A DNA stretch of 50,476 bases from Comamonadaceae bacterium (GTDB taxonomy: Bacteria; Pseudomonadota; Gammaproteobacteria; Burkholderiales; Burkholderiaceae_C). Made by a program: the position numbers and the translations under genes. Every line of letters starts with the position of its first letter. Position 1 is the stretch's first letter. Under the pieces are notes generated by a model. That model was not told the origin of the DNA and did not search any database. It saw only the letters and a program-made list of their open reading frames with translations. The stretch lies in assembly GCA_027488115.1 (NCBI GenBank), contig JAIYCG010000034.1, positions 1-50,476 on the forward strand, in the 5' to 3' direction. This document shows positions 48,495 through 50,476 of this stretch, in pieces.

Positions 48495-48522
48495 TTGGGA
48501 TTCTTTCAACAAGCGGTATAAA
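48495..48522 (+). promoter_or_regulatory. candidate boxR promoter
   Basis: TTGGGA (48495-48500) and TATAAA (48517-48522) with a 16-base spacer; TGCA begins at the very next base. It lies about 125 bases before the boxR GTG start. No equally good promoter was found by eye for the divergent ligase gene in the 205-base region 48441-48645. Confidence 0.45.
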
Positions 48523-48536
48523 TGCACTATCTTGCT
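48523..48536. promoter_or_regulatory. degenerate BoxR-type operator
   Basis: TGCA, six bases, then TGCT, directly after the -10 box. It is one base from the TGCA-N6-TGCA pattern seen three more times in this locus, and so overlaps the expected boxR transcription start. Confidence 0.4.
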
Positions 48537-48548
48537 TGCGGATGAGTA

Positions 48549-48562
48549 TGCAGTAAAGTGCA
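48549..48562. promoter_or_regulatory. BoxR-type operator TGCA-N6-TGCA (ligase/boxR region)
   Basis: Exact direct repeat TGCA-GTAAAG-TGCA in the divergent region between the ligase and boxR. BzdR and BoxR are known to bind TGCA direct repeats that lie six bases apart, and binding is relieved by benzoyl-CoA. Assignment to BoxR is by analogy. Confidence 0.6.
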
Positions 48563-48645
48563 TGTTTTGTCTGCGGTCAAATTTAAGGGTTTTCCCTTAT
48601 CGTTGAAGAAATTTAAACAATTTTTAAAAGTTTTTGGAGACTTCG

Positions 48646-49563
48646 GTGACTGAAGCATCGACTGCATTTGTTGAAGTAGGCGATTCGCTTGAGCCTTTGC
48701 GCAGCCCATTTTTGATGTCGCTGGGTGAGCGCGTTCGCAATTTGCGTTCACGCAAAGGCATGACACGCAAAGCGGTGGCTTTGGCCGCCGATGTGTCAGA
48801 GCGACACTTGGCCAATTTGGAATATGGCACTGGCAATGTGTCGGTGTTGGTGTTGCTTCAGGTGTCCCATGCATTGCAGTGTTCTCTGGCAGAGTTGTTG
48901 GGCGACATCAGTACCAGCTCGCCCGAGTGGTTGCTCATTCGTGAGTTGTTGGGCAAGCGCACAGAGTCCGATTTACGCCGTGCGCGTCTTCAGCTCACAG
49001 AAATGTTTGGCGAGGGTGGTGACGCTTCTGCGCGCCGTACGCGCATTGCACTCATTGGCCTTCGAGGTGCTGGCAAAACCACACTGGGACAGCGTTTGGC
49101 CGACGACTTGGGTTTTGCGTTCATTGAACTGAGTCGAGAGATTGAAAAATTTGCAGGCTGCCAAATCAGCGAAATTCACAACCTTTACGGTGCCAATGCA
49201 TACCGCCGGTACGAACGTCGTGCTTTAGAAGAAGCCATTCAAATCTACCCAGAAGTGGTCATTGCCACGCCAGGTGGTTTGGTTTCTGATTCAGCCAATT
49301 TCAATTTGTTGTTGTCGCATTGCACCACGGTTTGGTTACAAGCCAGCGCCAACGATCACATGGCGCGGGTCGCTGCTCAAGGTGACTTGCGTCCCATGGC
49401 GGCAAGCCCTGAGGCGATGGAGGATTTAAAGCGCATTTTGGAAGGCCGTTCAGCCTTTTATTCCAAAGCCGACATCAGCATCGACACCAGCGCCCAGGAT
49501 GCCGATGAAAGTTTCAAGCACTTGAAAACTGAAGTACGCAAAGTCATTCAGTGGGTTGAATGA
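48646..49563 (+). CDS. boxR: BoxR transcriptional regulator (XRE HTH plus shikimate-kinase-like domain)
   Basis: Regulator of box genes for benzoate, 305 residues from the GTG at 48646, which follows GGAGAC. The N-terminal XRE-type helix-turn-helix covers about 22-90 (LGERVRNLRSRKGMTRKAVALAADVSERHLANLE). A linker leads to a shikimate-kinase-like domain (about 130-300) with Walker A GLRGAGKTTLG; in BzdR/BoxR this domain binds benzoyl-CoA. A TTG four codons earlier is an alternative start. TGCA repeats flank the gene, and boxC follows. Confidence 0.93.
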   Translation: MTEASTAFVEVGDSLEPLRSPFLMSLGERVRNLRSRKGMTRKAVALAADVSERHLANLEYGTGNVSVLVLLQVSHALQCSLAELLGDISTSSPEWLLIRELLGKRTESDLRRARLQLTEMFGEGGDASARRTRIALIGLRGAGKTTLGQRLADDLGFAFIELSREIEKFAGCQISEIHNLYGANAYRRYERRALEEAIQIYPEVVIATPGGLVSDSANFNLLLSHCTTVWLQASANDHMARVAAQGDLRPMAASPEAMEDLKRILEGRSAFYSKADISIDTSAQDADESFKHLKTEVRKVIQWVE

Positions 49564-49576
49564 AGTTTGCAAAATA

Positions 49577-49606
49577 TTTCCAAATATTAGGGTAAATACT
49601 TATAAT
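49577..49606 (+). promoter_or_regulatory. boxC promoter
   Basis: A perfect TATAAT (49601-49606) with a weak -35, TTTCCA, at 49577-49582 (18-base spacer; four of six match). It lies about 85 bases before boxC, and operator-like TGCA repeats begin two bases after the -10. boxC therefore has its own promoter apart from boxR. Confidence 0.6.
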
Positions 49607-49607
49607 T

Positions 49608-49621
49608 TGCATTAAATTGCA
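49608..49621. promoter_or_regulatory. BoxR-type operator TGCA-N6-TGCA (boxC, first)
   Basis: Exact TGCA-TTAAAT-TGCA placed over the expected transcription start of boxC, where a bound repressor would block initiation. Confidence 0.65.
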
Positions 49622-49637
49622 TGTTGAGTGTTTTGAA

Positions 49638-49655
49638 TGCATGCAATAAACTGCA
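49638..49655. promoter_or_regulatory. BoxR-type operator TGCA-N6-TGCA (boxC, second)
   Basis: TGCATGCA followed by ATAAAC and TGCA: an exact TGCA-N6-TGCA at 49642-49655 with one more TGCA fused upstream. It lies 20 bases after the first operator, about two helical turns, which would allow cooperative binding. Confidence 0.6.
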
Positions 49656-49691
49656 TGTCAAGCGACTCAACAACTTATTTTGGAGACTCAC

Positions 49692-50476
49692 ATGACAACA
49701 GCACCCATCGTCAATTACCAAACTACACCCGAAAACTACAAGCACATCAGCTTGGCCTTTGACGGTGCTGTGGCCACCTTGTCGATCAACATCGACGAAA
49801 ACGCCGGCATTCGCCCTGGCTACAAACTCAAGCTCAACTCATACGACTTGGGTGTGGACATTGAATTGCACGATGCTTTGCAGCGCATTCGTTTTGAGCA
49901 CCCAGAAGTTCGCTCCGTCGTTGTGACCAGTTTGAAAGACCGCGTGTTCTGCTCTGGCGCCAACATTTTCATGTTGGGTGTTTCTACCCATGGCTGGAAA
50001 GTTAACTTCTGTAAGTTCACCAACGAAACACGCAACGGCATTGAAGACTCCAGCAAATACTCTGGTTTGAAATTTGTCGCTGCATTGAACGGCGCCTGCG
50101 CTGGCGGTGGCTACGAGTTGGCATTGGCTTGCGACGACATCGTGTTGGTGGACGACCGTTCTTCTTCAGTGTCATTGCCTGAAGTGCCTTTGCTGGGCGT
50201 GTTGCCTGGCACCGGTGGCCTGACACGTGTCACAGACAAGCGCCACGTGCGCCACGACTTGGCCGATATTTTCTGCACCAGCGTGGAAGGTGTGCGCGGT
50301 CAAAAAGCTGTCGACTGGCGCTTGGTCGATGCCATCGCAAAACCAAATCAATTCCAACAAGTGGTGCGCGAGCGTGCAGACAACCTGGCTGCCAAAAGTG
50401 ACCGCCCAGCAACAGAAAAAGGCGTGGCACTGACGCCCATTCAGCGCATCATTGCTGCCGATCAAATTAGCTATAA
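49692..50476 (+). CDS. boxC: 2,3-epoxybenzoyl-CoA dihydrolase BoxC (5' part)
   Basis: The first 261 codons of a gene cut by the window end; full BoxC (also called benzoyl-CoA-dihydrodiol lyase) is about 550 residues. BoxC opens the ring of 2,3-epoxybenzoyl-CoA without oxygen. The visible crotonase-type half shows the oxyanion-hole segments FCSGANIFMLG (about residue 96) and NGACAGGGYELALACD (near 133), then the EVPLLGVLPGTGGLTRV block. A GGAGAC Shine-Dalgarno precedes the ATG. boxA and boxB are expected beyond the window. Confidence 0.93.
   Translation, partial: MTTAPIVNYQTTPENYKHISLAFDGAVATLSINIDENAGIRPGYKLKLNSYDLGVDIELHDALQRIRFEHPEVRSVVVTSLKDRVFCSGANIFMLGVSTHGWKVNFCKFTNETRNGIEDSSKYSGLKFVAALNGACAGGGYELALACDDIVLVDDRSSSVSLPEVPLLGVLPGTGGLTRVTDKRHVRHDLADIFCTSVEGVRGQKAVDWRLVDAIAKPNQFQQVVRERADNLAAKSDRPATEKGVALTPIQRIIAADQISY

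Overview
This window looks like ordinary chromosome from a betaproteobacterium of the order Burkholderiales, most likely Comamonadaceae and perhaps Limnohabitans- or Rhodoferax-like. The evidence is gene order (rpmA-obgE-proB, hemA-prfA-prmC-grxD, ubiE/ubiJ/ubiB with a Tim44-like gene, fmdB-DUF502-aspS, DUF3460-scpA) and protein types typical of that group (DUF3683 FAD/Fe-S oxidoreductase, box benzoate genes with BoxR). Base composition looks moderate, not the very high GC of many relatives; this was judged by eye. I see no insertion sequence, prophage, CRISPR array, tRNA or rRNA, and no gene-free stretch over about 210 bases.

Layout. 1-5.7 kb: end of rpmA, obgE, proB, then rppH (minus), proS and a small lytic transglycosylase. 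5.8-9.4 kb (minus): hemA, prfA, prmC, grxD, with a terminator that lies inside the end of the convergent transglycosylase gene. 9.5-14.7 kb: a small membrane protein, then the minus-strand glycerol-3-phosphate importer operon ugpB-A-E-C-Q, with a candidate Pho box upstream. 14.8-27.5 kb (plus): a 1290-residue FAD/Fe-S oxidoreductase, a DUF971 protein, ubiE, a Tim44-like protein, ubiJ, ubiB, a sodium:solute symporter, fmdB, a DUF502 protein and aspS, closed by a strong bidirectional terminator.

27.6-33.4 kb: a minus-strand methyltransferase, then a plus-strand run nudB, ybhP-like EEP gene, clsB, folE, a short BLUF photoreceptor and a DUF429 protein. NudB acts on the product of FolE, so this block joins early folate synthesis, cardiolipin synthesis and a blue-light sensor. 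33.5-38.3 kb (minus): gpmA, an S41 C-terminal protease, a ThiF/MoeB-like E1 enzyme and a SulP transporter. 38.4-40.7 kb (plus): rhodanese, grxC, secB, gpsA. 40.7-45.6 kb (minus): metG, a second SulP transporter, DUF3460 and scpA. 45.7-46.8 kb: mrp/apbC.

46.9-50.5 kb: edge of an aerobic benzoyl-CoA (box) pathway. Benzoate-CoA ligase is transcribed divergently from boxR, which is followed by boxC, cut by the window end. Both intergenic regions carry TGCA-N6-TGCA direct repeats next to good -10 boxes, matching what is known of BzdR/BoxR operators.

I found no clear new defence or mobile system. The items most worth follow-up are the BLUF-DUF429 pair beside folE, the fused oxidoreductase next to the ubiquinone genes, the Tim44-like protein inside the ubi cluster, and the regulatory repeats at box and ugp.
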